IMG/VR virus record: IMGVR_UViG_3300020202_000707
Coordinates: 1 to 49,609 of that record
DNA length: 49,609 nucleotides
Origin: a virus
Reading direction: 5' to 3' (one strand)
The position numbers and the translations under genes are program-made. How positions within the stretch are numbered: position 1 is the stretch's first letter; each line of letters opens with the position of its first letter. Below are positions 9,097 through 17,937 of the stretch, one piece after another. The notes below the pieces were generated by a model. The model was not told the origin of the DNA and made no database searches. It saw only the letters and a list, made by a program, of their open reading frames with translations.

Positions 9097-9318
9097 TCAG
9101 GATTTGAGAAACGCAAGAGCGAGGACGCCGATACCACCAGCAATACCCATCACGAGCCACTTGATCCATTTCAGGTCCAGTTTCATCTCGATAATGTCGT
9201 TACAGATGATCGGAATGCGTTTAATGAGTACGGCACGCTGTGCTTCGTTCCCAGCCTCTCCTTCAGAGAGGACCTTGCGGAACGCTTCTGCAAAAAGTTC
9301 TACTTGTGGGTCGGCCAT
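9097..9318 (-). CDS. Small tail-anchored membrane protein
   Basis: 73 residues. A charged, helical N-terminal half is followed by one membrane helix near the C-terminus (about 49-70, WIKWLVMGIAGGIGVLALAF). The gene lies between the adaptor and nozzle genes with 1-base gaps. Size and topology would fit a holin-like or lysis accessory protein, or a small virion membrane protein. No family is recognised. Confidence 0.6.
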   Translation of the reverse strand: MADPQVELFAEAFRKVLSEGEAGNEAQRAVLIKRIPIICNDIIEMKLDLKWIKWLVMGIAGGIGVLALAFLKS

Positions 9319-9319
9319 A

Positions 9320-10714
9320 CTAGTCGGGAAGTCGCAAGTGCCTGATGTCCGGAGCGATGCGCAGCTCGGCGGAAAGTATCTCTGTGGAGAGCGCGTTATT
9401 CTTTTTAAACTGCCAGACTTTAAAATCTGAGTCCCTCGTAAGGTCGCCCTCGCCCTTTGTTTTGCGGTTCTTGATCATCGCCTTGAGGTACGGAACGTAC
9501 ATGTCGTAGTCTGGTTCGTCGAGCGCATCGGCGTCCGAGTTGTACCCTGGAAGGGTTGTGTAGTAGTCGGCGTATATGTTTTGGCCGATGTAAGCTGTTT
9601 CGATGGGACGATTGAAGTAGATGTACGCGGAGCCCCCAGGTGAGGCGAATACGGTGTATTTTGTTGGGAACCCGTACGAGACGTTCTGCCACACGTCTGA
9701 TCCAGATGAGCACGACCAATCACCGTCCTCAGAGATGCGAAGTGTGCCGCCGCTGTTGCTCTTCGCAGAGTACGTGATGGTTGTTCCTTCAATAGTTACC
9801 GCACCTGCGTCATCGAGGTCTCTTGCAGAAGAGACGTAGAGGTCACGGGCGCCAGGCACGTAAGCGGAAGTAAGTACAGTATGGCCGACGCCATTATAGT
9901 CACGATCCAAATCCTTTTTGTCATAGTATTCAAGGTTATCTGACGTGCCGATCCGAACCCCGTACACGTTCTCCGAGCCGTACGGTTTCTCGACGTCAGT
10001 GGGGAGTTCGATCCGGTAGCTCCCCGTCAGAGCCGTCCCAATAACAACTCCATAACGACGCCGAAAGGGACGTTTTCCGGGCGCTTTGTGATACTCGCGT
10101 CGTGCCTCCCACAGCGTGTCGTTGAGGAACTCGTGTGTGATAACCCGGCCGTCGATCTCTTCGCCGAGCTCCGAGACGGCGCGCTGTTTGATCGAGAAGA
10201 CCATGTTGTCGTCGTAGCCCGCAAACGGGATTGGGTCAGACCAGTCCGATGACGTGTTGCCGATCGATTCATTGAAACGGATGAAGTAGAACCCGGATGA
10301 CTGCACGGTATCGGTGTAAACCGTCTCATTTTGTGCAGGGTCAATTTGGATAGGGTACGCCCGGAGGGTTGATTTCGAGCCTGTCGAGGTTGAGGCCCAC
10401 TGCGCTTCCACGCGGTTGAAGTCAACAATGTAGATCTTCGTGTCCTGCGGGTGATCGAAGGACATCGTGTCCCGCAACGTGATCCACTTATAGGCCGCAG
10501 AAGGGGCTGTCGCGTTTGAGGTGCGGAGTAGTTCGGTTCGTTCTGAGCCAATCTCTCCAATACAAATGATCTGACCTGATGATGTGTCGAGGTTTTCAAA
10601 ACCAAGAATGGACTGGACGGCGATTGTCGAGCCGCCTGCAACGACGTCCTCGGTAAGAAAGGTAAAGCGCTTCCCGCTAGTCAAATCCGTGTTGTTTACA
10701 AAAAGTGTTTTCAT
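9320..10714 (-). CDS. Head-tail adaptor-like virion protein
   Basis: 464 residues. The first 150 residues are beta-rich and resemble a small virion decoration domain. Residues about 165-250 (DPIPFAGYDDNMVF onward, then LNDTLWEARREYHKAPGKRPF) and the C-terminus (YDMYVPYLKAMIKNRKTKGEGD onward) look like the helical core of phage head-tail adaptor or connector proteins. It precedes the nozzle gene, where an adaptor is expected. Confidence in the exact role is moderate. Confidence 0.5.
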   Translation of the reverse strand: MKTLFVNNTDLTSGKRFTFLTEDVVAGGSTIAVQSILGFENLDTSSGQIICIGEIGSERTELLRTSNATAPSAAYKWITLRDTMSFDHPQDTKIYIVDFNRVEAQWASTSTGSKSTLRAYPIQIDPAQNETVYTDTVQSSGFYFIRFNESIGNTSSDWSDPIPFAGYDDNMVFSIKQRAVSELGEEIDGRVITHEFLNDTLWEARREYHKAPGKRPFRRRYGVVIGTALTGSYRIELPTDVEKPYGSENVYGVRIGTSDNLEYYDKKDLDRDYNGVGHTVLTSAYVPGARDLYVSSARDLDDAGAVTIEGTTITYSAKSNSGGTLRISEDGDWSCSSGSDVWQNVSYGFPTKYTVFASPGGSAYIYFNRPIETAYIGQNIYADYYTTLPGYNSDADALDEPDYDMYVPYLKAMIKNRKTKGEGDLTRDSDFKVWQFKKNNALSTEILSAELRIAPDIRHLRLPD

Positions 10715-10715
10715 A

Positions 10716-11375
10716 TTATGAGCCTATTCCCATACGCATGCGTCGTGAAAGGAGTGTTGTCGCTGCTGCTCCCCCGACCGGACCGATTTCGTCAAAATAA
10801 AACGATGTATTGGCTCCAGTTCCCTCTTGAGAGGCGGTCAAGATAAGTCGCGTGATGTCACCACTGTTCGCCAGGCTTACGTAACTGGTATACGCGCCAC
10901 CGTCGAGCTTTGCGCGCGCACGGCTGTTCGTGACGTCGATGTCAACGGTAACGAGATAGCACGTATTTGCAGAGAACGATGTTGCCAATGATTGTGATGT
11001 TGCACCAACAAGTTCGATGTCTCCACCCCCACCAACTCCCTCACCCATCTGAATTTCTATACGTGACGCGCTAGAGCTATTCGCAAACTGTACCTGTATG
11101 TTGTCCGTGGTTGCTGAACTTGCCGCGAGATAAAATTGGACCTCATTTGTTGTCCCGCTAAGAGCCGCAAAGTCTCGATAGATGCGACTGGTGGCGTCAC
11201 CCGAGGTTACCGTATCGACGGCGTTTTTCGACCCGCCACACACCGTCGTTGTCCCAACCTGCCAGTCGTCGTTCGACAGGCTAGTCCACGCACTAGTCCA
11301 GCCCGACCCGCCGTTGTTTCCCGCGAGGGCTCCTGCAGAGTAGCTTTCAAAGTTTTCTGTTGCTACCCATGCCAT
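10716..11375 (-). CDS. Jelly-roll (LamG/concanavalin-like) virion protein
   Basis: 219 residues, beta-rich. The start WVATENFESYSAGALAGNNG and the later TTDNIQVQFANSSSASRIEIQ pattern match concanavalin/LamG-like carbohydrate-binding sandwiches seen on phage fibres and capsid decorations. It sits in a row of small beta-rich virion genes. A glycan-binding decoration role is likely but inferred. Confidence 0.55.
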   Translation of the reverse strand: MAWVATENFESYSAGALAGNNGGSGWTSAWTSLSNDDWQVGTTTVCGGSKNAVDTVTSGDATSRIYRDFAALSGTTNEVQFYLAASSATTDNIQVQFANSSSASRIEIQMGEGVGGGGDIELVGATSQSLATSFSANTCYLVTVDIDVTNSRARAKLDGGAYTSYVSLANSGDITRLILTASQEGTGANTSFYFDEIGPVGGAAATTLLSRRMRMGIGS

Positions 11376-11376
11376 A

Positions 11377-12456
11377 TTACGCGGATTCCTTTGTGTAACT
11401 CACGGAGTAATGAACGAGAGTCGCGGTATCGAGGTGAAGTGCGAGGGTTGTGTTGACGCCGGTCGCAAAGAGCGGCTGGCCCGCCCCGCCGGTTGAAAGG
11501 TTCGCGCCGACCGGTGCTGATGAGGTTTGGTTTGATGTAACGAGTGCGCGCCAAAATTCGGTCGCTGACCCCGCGCCATTTGTGAAGCGAGCAACGCACG
11601 AGACAACACCTGTTGTTTGGATTGAGAAGGCATAGACTTTAAATGAGTAGCTTGCTGACGGGGCGACAAGCGTCACACCGGAAGCGGAAACACCAGACGT
11701 TGAACCAGAAACGGTGAAAATCGATGCGGTACTGTCAGTGTGGACCATTTGAATACGGTTGCCAGTCATACGAAGGACGCCAATATCTCCCTCGTCCACC
11801 GAGTCGGTAGCCGTATCGTCGAAAAAGCCCATCATGGGGGTGCCCATACCCGTTCCGGCGACAAACGCCACGTCGTCACGACCAATCCCAGCTGATGCGG
11901 GGTCGATCTTGACCTGAAGCGTGCCTCCAGTTGAGAGGACGTGTACGCCGATTGAGTTCGTGATGTTTGTGACGGCGCCGACGGTGCCAACATTCATCTG
12001 TGTGTAGCCAGGATCGAAGCGCACGGTGACCGTACCATCAACCTTGCCGATGTTTACTGCCATCGTTCCGTTGGTCGAAAGGATATGGGCTGCAACCGAA
12101 GAGCCGATTCCTGAGATAGCGCCGAGTGTCGTACCGGGATCGAGTGAAACAGCAAGTGTGCCCGGTTTTAATGCAACATTAATAGTCCCGCCCGTTGAGA
12201 GAACGTGCACCGCTACTGAATTTGTAATACCGGCAATTGTGGGGGAACCGATATTGACTGAAGGGTTGGACCGATCGAAGTACACCGCCATCGTCCCCCC
12301 TGATGCAGTGATCGGCATGGGGTTGGAACTCGACACGTCGGTCGCACTACCATCGGTGCCAACAGCGACTTTCACGCGTTGGTACATTGCTCCCCCGACG
12401 TCATCGGCGGCGACATTTTTGCCTGATCCCTCTGTGACGGCGATGTTATCTGCCAT
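11377..12456 (-). CDS. Repeat-containing beta-rich virion protein
   Basis: 359 residues. It contains at least three imperfect repeats of about 33-40 residues, each carrying a phrase like (V/I)HVLST(G/N)GT followed by an (I/M)xV(A/N/K)(L/I)-x-PG or related strand, between residues about 60 and 190. The N-terminus (MADNIAVTEGSGKNVAADDV) is typical of phage structural proteins. The C-terminal 120 residues form another Gly/Ser/Thr-rich beta domain. It is probably a fibre or decoration protein. Confidence 0.6.
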   Translation of the reverse strand: MADNIAVTEGSGKNVAADDVGGAMYQRVKVAVGTDGSATDVSSSNPMPITASGGTMAVYFDRSNPSVNIGSPTIAGITNSVAVHVLSTGGTINVALKPGTLAVSLDPGTTLGAISGIGSSVAAHILSTNGTMAVNIGKVDGTVTVRFDPGYTQMNVGTVGAVTNITNSIGVHVLSTGGTLQVKIDPASAGIGRDDVAFVAGTGMGTPMMGFFDDTATDSVDEGDIGVLRMTGNRIQMVHTDSTASIFTVSGSTSGVSASGVTLVAPSASYSFKVYAFSIQTTGVVSCVARFTNGAGSATEFWRALVTSNQTSSAPVGANLSTGGAGQPLFATGVNTTLALHLDTATLVHYSVSYTKESA

Positions 12457-12459
12457 ACG

Positions 12460-12672
12460 CTATGCAATACGGACATTAGGTACTAAAACACTGGTCGTGG
12501 AGCCTCCGCCTTGAGACGTGGCGTACGTAAGCGCAAGAAGCAGTCCGATGGGTGTTCCCGCGCTGATCGTCGCAGTTGATGTCGAGGTGAAGCCTTTCGA
12601 TGTTCGGACGTTCACCGTTGGTCGTCCTATTCCGGCACGAGCTACTTGGTTGCCGATACGGACGTTGGACAT
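12460..12672 (-). CDS. Small Thr/Ser-rich virion protein
   Basis: 70 residues, beta-rich, with near-matching ends (NVRIGNQVARAGIG at the start and VPNVRIA at the end). It lies 3 bases from both neighbours in the structural operon. No family is recognised; probably a minor capsid or tail component. Confidence 0.5.
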   Translation of the reverse strand: MSNVRIGNQVARAGIGRPTVNVRTSKGFTSTSTATISAGTPIGLLLALTYATSQGGGSTTSVLVPNVRIA

Positions 12673-12675
12673 ACG

Positions 12676-13026
12676 CTACGCGATTGGGATTTCGAATCCT
12701 TCGAGGGTAATACTGATACCGTCAGTTTGGATGGCTGACTTTGTTGCGAAAATGCGTCCACCTGCAACCGTGCTTTCCCAGGCACCAATCGTCGGGACCA
12801 GAGTCGCCGATGCGCCGAGCGCGTACTGTGCGATCCTGCTGTTGCCGTTGTCGAAGTAGAAGGCAATAGTGCCAGCGGCATCTATCGACGAGATAACAAC
12901 GTCAGTGACAACAACTTTGTGGCCGGATTTCGGTATCCAGACGGAATGTGTACCACCTCCCGACAAGACCACCGACTTGTTCGTCAGTGTGAATCCCTTG
13001 TTGAGGTAGAAGTCTGTGGCTGACAT
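12676..13026 (-). CDS. Small beta-rich virion protein
   Basis: 116 residues from the ATG at 13026 (MSATDFYLNKGF). A longer frame to 13200 is read through the upstream gene and lacks structural-protein composition, so the short start is preferred. The protein is beta-rich with a VWIPKSGHKVVVTDVVISS segment reminiscent of small phage decoration proteins. It overlaps none of its neighbours. Confidence 0.55.
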   Translation of the reverse strand: MSATDFYLNKGFTLTNKSVVLSGGGTHSVWIPKSGHKVVVTDVVISSIDAAGTIAFYFDNGNSRIAQYALGASATLVPTIGAWESTVAGGRIFATKSAIQTDGISITLEGFEIPIA

Positions 13027-13028
13027 AC

Positions 13029-13883
13029 CTATTTCATGAATGCGAACTTGTAATCTTTGCGTTCTTTTGCGAAGTGGGTGTCCTCGGCTGAGAGCTTGAC
13101 CGTTTCTAAGTCGAGTTCGCTGAGTACCCCGACGATGGCTTTCTTCAGTGACGAGTTGAGCCGGATGTACCAAGGAAGGAAGTAGCGGACGAGTGTCCAC
13201 GTGTCCTTCACCTCCTGGGTGGTCTCACGACTCTGCATCAAGGTGAGTAGCCGTGTGAGCTCCTTGCCGGGATTCTTGCGTAACGCCGCCTTGTCGAGTT
13301 CCACGATCACGTCCTGGAACCGGAATCGGTACGCATTATCGAACTCCAGCACCATGCAGACGAGGTCGCGAATCATGTAGCGAAGTTCACGCTCTTCAGC
13401 GGTCTCCTCGAATTGAATCGAACATGCTCGGTGGAGCTCTCGTATCGCATCGCTATACCGGAGTGTTTTAACCCGGAAGCGCTCGATGATTCGGTAGAAG
13501 GTGTAGATGTAGGCCCGTGCGAGCTCTTTGAAGAGCCACGGAACGAACAAGAGGCCGATTAGCGACAGTCGCCTCCCCTTAAATGAGTGGAAGAGCGATG
13601 ACAGCGTGGCTTTCTGCACCTTCTTGATGGTGTCGATCTTATCCACGAACTCAAAGAACGGAAAACCTTTGTACGGATGCGCGTGACCCCCCATGTAGGT
13701 CAGCACGCCTCCTTTCTCGGGGAACTCAACCTTTTCTAACGGATGCACATCTGTTGGTTTTTCAGAGGGTAGCTCGGGAATTTCTCTCATTTCCCGCACT
13801 ATCTGCTGCATGAGGCCCATGTTGTGCAGATATGCTTGCGTTTCGTTGAGTCCTTGTACCTGTTCAGACGGAGACTGAGACAT
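13029..13883 (-). CDS. Hypothetical helical protein in the head gene cluster
   Basis: 284 residues, mostly alpha-helical and charged, unlike the beta-rich proteins around it. A hydrophobic segment at about 107-128 (LSLIGLLFVPWLFKELARAY) may touch membrane or be a buried helix. No family is recognised. Its position between capsid and fibre genes makes a morphogenesis role likely. Confidence 0.5.
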   Translation of the reverse strand: MSQSPSEQVQGLNETQAYLHNMGLMQQIVREMREIPELPSEKPTDVHPLEKVEFPEKGGVLTYMGGHAHPYKGFPFFEFVDKIDTIKKVQKATLSSLFHSFKGRRLSLIGLLFVPWLFKELARAYIYTFYRIIERFRVKTLRYSDAIRELHRACSIQFEETAEERELRYMIRDLVCMVLEFDNAYRFRFQDVIVELDKAALRKNPGKELTRLLTLMQSRETTQEVKDTWTLVRYFLPWYIRLNSSLKKAIVGVLSELDLETVKLSAEDTHFAKERKDYKFAFMK

Positions 13884-13892
13884 GAGAAGTGT

Positions 13893-14225
13893 TTAGGCGG
13901 TCGCTGCGATGAACGTGTAGACGATGTCGGCAGCGTTCACTGCGGCTCCTGTATTTACGTACGTAAGGGTAGCTTGACCATCTTGCGGCTGCGCGGAGAA
14001 AAGGATTCTCGCCGTGCTTCCGGTGTTGTTGGCTGATGCACCGCTCACCACGCCCATGTTGAAAAAGGCAAGGGCGTGGCCTGCGGTTAAGCCTGGGATC
14101 GTCACAATGGTCGAGTACGTCGCCGTGGTCGCCGCGAGCGCTGGAAGGCTAACCAGAATGGTGCCTTGCACAGCAAGGGCTGCGGCGTTGCCCTGGTTTA
14201 CGAGATTTCTTCCTGAATGTGACAT
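13893..14225 (-). CDS. Small capsid decoration-like protein
   Basis: 110 residues, beta-rich and nearly uncharged, with many Ala, Thr and Gly residues. It lies 12 bases after the major capsid gene. Composition and place fit a head decoration or fibre-tip protein. No family is recognised. Confidence 0.5.
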   Translation of the reverse strand: MSHSGRNLVNQGNAAALAVQGTILVSLPALAATTATYSTIVTIPGLTAGHALAFFNMGVVSGASANNTGSTARILFSAQPQDGQATLTYVNTGAAVNAADIVYTFIAATA

Positions 14226-14237
14226 AGGCGAAAACGA

Positions 14238-15254
14238 TTACGCTGCGTTGGTATTCTTTGACCCAACCCAGCCACGTGGATCGTTGTGACCGATGTCGAA
14301 CATCATCGTAGCCTTGTACTGGATTTCGCCAGTCTTAAAGACCACGTTCGGACCTTCGAGTTGAATCGGCTGCGATTCCTTGTACTGGAGACCGTACTTC
14401 GAGTTTTTCATCGAAGAATCGAACATGAACCAGTACGAGGTGTTCGTCGTGATCCACGGGTTACGAATGATCTTGTACGTTGGTGCGCCACCCTGTGGGT
14501 TCTTGAATGAACCATCATGATCGAATGCGCCCGGGATTGCCCCCTTGCTGAGTGCGCCGAGGATCTCTGTTGCGCGGTTGTCCACCGAGTAGCCACGCGA
14601 AACCACGAGGGTGTCGAGGGCGATGTTGCTCGGCTTGCCAACTGGGTTTGGAACGAGGGCTGCGGTTCGATGAGCCGCCTTAAGCGCATCGTACTCGAAG
14701 TCCATGTTCACGGTCGTACCGTCAGTCACACGGTTGTTCCACGAGGTACCGCCGTCTTCACGGGTGTGCGTCGCAGAAATGAACGCGAGTCCATCACCGC
14801 CTGTTGTCGAGACTGAGTAGTTACCAGAGATGTCGTTTGCGGTGTACGAGGTCGCGAAGGCGTTATCCAAGCGATCCGCACAGCGGAGCTCACGAAGGTC
14901 TGTGCAGGCCTTCCGTGCTTCCGAAGTGAGGTTCTCAAGGTTGCGCTTCTTGATGCCGAATACCCACATGAACTTTGTGAACGAGAGGAGTACACCGAAT
15001 TGAACCTGGGTGTACGTCTTGTCGAAGCCCTGGACCGGCGACTGTGCAGTGACCGCAGCGTTCTCCACGATGCGACCTGCATAGCCGAGACCCGTCATCG
15101 ACGAATCTTTCATGTAGTAATCAGAGACGCCGGATTCGACGTTGTAGTACTGCTCGAAGATGCGACTCTCAGACTCTGAACCTTTCAGCCAGATGTCCTG
15201 AATCGAAACATCAATCAAATCGGCAGCATCAGAGAGGGAAAGAGGGTTTGCCAT
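14238..15254 (-). CDS. Major capsid protein
   Basis: 338 residues. It follows the scaffold and a decoration-type gene, the normal head order. The N-terminal part (SLSDAADLIDVSIQDIWLKG) and the SFTKFMWVFGIKKRNLENLT segment near 103-122 resemble HK97-fold capsid proteins of the Mu-like/P22-distant kind, with an N-terminal helix, a long spine helix (about 115-150) and beta-rich P and A domains after it. Assignment rests on length, context and fold-like pattern. Confidence 0.75.
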   Translation of the reverse strand: MANPLSLSDAADLIDVSIQDIWLKGSESESRIFEQYYNVESGVSDYYMKDSSMTGLGYAGRIVENAAVTAQSPVQGFDKTYTQVQFGVLLSFTKFMWVFGIKKRNLENLTSEARKACTDLRELRCADRLDNAFATSYTANDISGNYSVSTTGGDGLAFISATHTREDGGTSWNNRVTDGTTVNMDFEYDALKAAHRTAALVPNPVGKPSNIALDTLVVSRGYSVDNRATEILGALSKGAIPGAFDHDGSFKNPQGGAPTYKIIRNPWITTNTSYWFMFDSSMKNSKYGLQYKESQPIQLEGPNVVFKTGEIQYKATMMFDIGHNDPRGWVGSKNTNAA

Positions 15255-15255
15255 A

Positions 15256-15720
15256 TTAGTTCAATGTAGTCGAGTTCTGTGCCGACTTCGGAGCAGTCTC
15301 GAAGTAACCGATAAGTTTGCCTGAGCCGGTTGTGAGGCCGGTGATTGCGACTGCGCGGAAGACGCCAGCGCCCGTCGTAACGTCAGATGCTGTATTGCGG
15401 ATGGTCGCGAGGTCACCGTTGAGCGCGTGACGCAAGCCGACCTGTGCGGTCGTAACCGCATCGGTGCAGTCTGCAACCCAGAGCTGGCCTGCGACGAACG
15501 GGATCACGCGGGTGAATGAATCGGACGCACCCTGGACGTAGTCGAGAGCGACACCGAAGATCGCGGTGAACGTTGCGTTTGCGCCTGCTGGGGCAACGCC
15601 AAGACCTCCCGTGCGGGAGAACTCTACAACGCTGTTTGGGCGGATGACGCCAGACGCAGGCATGTTGATCGTTGCGGGTTCTGTGATAGAACCGGCAGAA
15701 CGAAGAAATGTGAATGCCAT
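15256..15720 (-). CDS. Head decoration-like protein upstream of the capsid gene
   Basis: 154 residues from the ATG at 15720 (MAFTFLRSAG). The longer frame to 15891 reads the scaffold gene out of frame and is rejected. The sequence resembles phage proteins with an AVTxAGxIxPNSVVEFS-type beta core and a hydrophobic Gly/Ala-rich middle, as in capsid cement or stabilising proteins. It lies 1 base from the major capsid gene. Confidence 0.6.
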   Translation of the reverse strand: MAFTFLRSAGSITEPATINMPASGVIRPNSVVEFSRTGGLGVAPAGANATFTAIFGVALDYVQGASDSFTRVIPFVAGQLWVADCTDAVTTAQVGLRHALNGDLATIRNTASDVTTGAGVFRAVAITGLTTGSGKLIGYFETAPKSAQNSTTLN

Positions 15721-15751
15721 GGTTTGTGTAATGTTGCTTAGGTAAGCCTCA

Positions 15752-16495
15752 CTACAGTCGTGCTTCCATTTGCTTGATGTCCTCGTCGGAGAAGCCTCCG
15801 GCCTTAAACATCGCAATCTTTTCTGGAGAGAACGATTTTTGTGAGGAAGTTTGCTGTACGCCTCCTCCGCCGACTGATGCGATTTCCACACGTCGTTTCT
15901 GTTCGGGGAGTGTACGGGTACCTACCTTAGGGACGGAGCGGTGCGCCCGTTCGAGAAGCTCACCGATCTGGCGAGGGTTCTCCGGCATCTTGTACAGACC
16001 AAACTCGCGTTGGAGGGTCTGCCAGTTGACGTCGTTCGGGTCGTTCTCCGGCTTGTATTCAGGGTACTTATCGAGGAATTTTGCCAACTCTTCCGTCTTG
16101 ACCGACTCGTAGAGCATTTTGCCCTGCTCCTCCTTGGTCAGGTACCCCTTTGAGCGCAGAACCTTTTCTATAAGGTTCAGGTCATCAGGATGCACATCCT
16201 TGAGTTCGTCGATCTGCGTTTCAACAGATTTAAGCTGCTCTTGCTTGATCTCACGCCTCGTCCCTCGGAGTTCTTGAATCTCCTTGAGGAGCTCGGTGCG
16301 CTGCTTCTGCAAGGCCTCGATTGCCCGTGCCTGTTCGTCCGTTTGTGAAGGTACTTCAGCACTTTCAGTGCCAGGTTTGTCCGCAGGAAGATCGGGAGTT
16401 TCCGTCTCTACGCTCTCAGGCGCTTCTTTTACTTCCTCTGGAGGGACTGCCGTGTCCTCCGTAAATTCCGGTATAGAACCGATTTGTTGTGCCAT
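15752..16495 (-). CDS. Capsid scaffold candidate
   Basis: 247 residues. Residues 9-60 are acidic and rich in Pro, Glu and Val; 60-125 is a coiled coil (QKQRTELLKEIQELRG and following); the end is helical with SPEKIAMFKAGGFSDEDIKQ. Acidic N-terminus, coiled coil and a small basic or helical C-terminus are typical of scaffolding proteins, and the gene lies just before the decoration and major capsid genes. Its promoter candidate is at 16558-16566. Confidence 0.65.
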   Translation of the reverse strand: MAQQIGSIPEFTEDTAVPPEEVKEAPESVETETPDLPADKPGTESAEVPSQTDEQARAIEALQKQRTELLKEIQELRGTRREIKQEQLKSVETQIDELKDVHPDDLNLIEKVLRSKGYLTKEEQGKMLYESVKTEELAKFLDKYPEYKPENDPNDVNWQTLQREFGLYKMPENPRQIGELLERAHRSVPKVGTRTLPEQKRRVEIASVGGGGVQQTSSQKSFSPEKIAMFKAGGFSDEDIKQMEARL

Positions 16496-16557
16496 GTTGT
16501 TTTACTTCTGTTGGTGACTCGGAAGAAGGACCGAGAACGTGCACGTATGTGTTAAGA

Positions 16558-16566
16558 ATAATAGCA
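16558..16566 (-). promoter_or_regulatory. Extended -10 promoter for the capsid genes
   Basis: Minus-strand TGCTATTAT, the TGN extended -10 pattern found at several other unit starts in this genome. It lies about 60 bases before the scaffold ATG, at the very end of the intergenic gap after 16571-16771, so it would drive an internal capsid transcript with a short leader. Confidence 0.45.
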
Positions 16567-16570
16567 CACT

Positions 16571-16771
16571 TTACCGAGACATTTTCATCTTCCCGTCCGA
16601 GGTTTGCATAAACTTCGGCGCGGTTGCTCGTTGAGCGCGCCGTTCCTTGACCTTTGCGATTTGATCGCTGTATCGCTTGGAACGACCCTCTTGTATTTGT
16701 TTTGTGTCTGAGAGGTTGTAGATGGCGTTTCCGAGCCCACCAACGACCTTACTCATAATTTTCTTCATCAT
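16571..16771 (-). CDS. Small basic protein in the head operon
   Basis: 66 residues, highly basic (Lys and Arg clusters), with a hydrophobic amphipathic N-terminus. It overlaps the upstream gene by 4 bases. No family is recognised. It could bind DNA or be a minor virion protein. Confidence 0.5.
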   Translation of the reverse strand: MMKKIMSKVVGGLGNAIYNLSDTKQIQEGRSKRYSDQIAKVKERRAQRATAPKFMQTSDGKMKMSR

Positions 16772-17241
16772 AAGGCTTGTCTATCCATGGTAATTGCTGC
16801 CTTGGTCTCCGCAGAGAAGTTCTCGTAGACCTTTGTGCACCATTCTCGCACACCGAGGAGGCCGAGCGCGTTTTGAATAACACGGGTACGGCGGTCGCAG
16901 CCGTACATATCCCAGTGTGGTTTACCTGCGTTGGAGTACTTCTCTGGTACGAAGATCGTGAACTCGAACGCGGCCTGGTCCGTTGGGTAGGTTAGCTCAA
17001 TCTTGAAGTGCTTATTGAGGATCGTATCCACCGCGTCCTGGTAATCCACTGGGATGGGGAACTTACTATCCACGACTGGCGCAACGACTTCCGGTGTCTT
17101 CGCCGGTTCAGGCTTCGCTTCGAGCGCTCCGACGCGGTCGCTCAGTGAAACGAGCGCATCTTTAATATCCTTCAGGAGGCTATCGTCCAGCGTAATGCGC
17201 GGAGCACTTGTTTCTAAAGCTTCTTCTTTCTTCTTCACCAT
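16768..17241 (-). CDS. Hypothetical protein with coiled-coil N-terminus
   Basis: 157 residues. The first 60 residues are charged and include an LLKDIKDALVSLSDRVGALE coiled coil; the remainder is a compact alpha/beta region with IPVDYQDAVDTILNKHF. No family is recognised. Flanked by head genes and translationally coupled to 16571-16771. Confidence 0.5.
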   Translation of the reverse strand: MVKKKEEALETSAPRITLDDSLLKDIKDALVSLSDRVGALEAKPEPAKTPEVVAPVVDSKFPIPVDYQDAVDTILNKHFKIELTYPTDQAAFEFTIFVPEKYSNAGKPHWDMYGCDRRTRVIQNALGLLGVREWCTKVYENFSAETKAAITMDRQAL

Positions 17242-17243
17242 AG

Positions 17244-17651
17244 CTAGTTAAAGTTTTTAAGGCCACTAATCCCCTGTTTTGCAAGCTCGGTCTTCATCTC
17301 TGCGACCACCTCCTGCTCCAGGGTTGGGAGCGAGAGTTTGAGTGGAAAAGTAATCTCCTCTCCTTGTCGAATATCCTTCTTCGCTTTCACAGAGATCGTT
17401 GTCTCGTACCACCGTGAGCGTTTCGTAGTTTGGGGAATGAGCTGCCGCTGCTGCTCCTCGGTACCGATCGAGAATAGGAAAGCGTGGAGATGCTCCTTCG
17501 CAATGGTCGCCATTGAGCCATCGGGATAGTGCACGCGGATCGCCTTACACTCGTTTGTACGAGGGTCTTTCTGGTTCCAATTCACCTCTAAAACGAGGTC
17601 GCGCTCACGGGCGATGTCAGGGATTCGAATCTTTTCGTGGGAGTGCAGCAT
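17244..17651 (-). CDS. Hypothetical head-operon protein
   Basis: 135 residues from the ATG at 17651, 2 bases after the GroES stop. A longer frame to 17768 would overlap GroES out of frame and is rejected. The protein is a mixed alpha/beta sequence with a basic central part (IPQTTKRSRWYETTISVKAK). No family is recognised. Confidence 0.5.
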   Translation of the reverse strand: MLHSHEKIRIPDIARERDLVLEVNWNQKDPRTNECKAIRVHYPDGSMATIAKEHLHAFLFSIGTEEQQRQLIPQTTKRSRWYETTISVKAKKDIRQGEEITFPLKLSLPTLEQEVVAEMKTELAKQGISGLKNFN

Positions 17652-17652
17652 A

Positions 17653-17937
17653 CTAGTCTTCGACAACGGCAATGACCTGGTCCTGTTTGCCGTAGAGTAG
17701 CTCCTTGCCCTCGAACCCGACTGGCTCGAAGAGCTCCGAGCGGAAGAGCACTTTATCCCCTTCGACAAGGGGATTCATAAAGAAGGGACTCGAAACGCTC
17801 TTCGGCAGGGCGCGAATGAATCCGATATTCGGAGGTGGAACATCGGCGCTCTCTGGTATCAAAATGCCGGTACTCTCCTGGTTTGGGTTCATCAGGGGCT
17901 CAATAAGCACGTAATCCCTGAGCGGAATCAACTTCAT
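17653..17937 (-). CDS. GroES-like co-chaperonin (Cpn10)
   Basis: 94 residues, the family's normal length. It shows the GroES start (MKLIPLRDYVLIEPL), the STGILIPESA motif before the mobile loop region, VEGDKVLFRS and the C-terminal KELLYGKQDQVIAVVED strand. GroES caps GroEL and drives folding in the cytoplasm; phage versions such as T4 gp31 replace the host cap to fold capsid proteins. Its place between the portal and capsid genes supports that use. No GroEL is encoded, so it must work with the host chaperonin. Confidence 0.88.
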   Translation of the reverse strand: MKLIPLRDYVLIEPLMNPNQESTGILIPESADVPPPNIGFIRALPKSVSSPFFMNPLVEGDKVLFRSELFEPVGFEGKELLYGKQDQVIAVVED

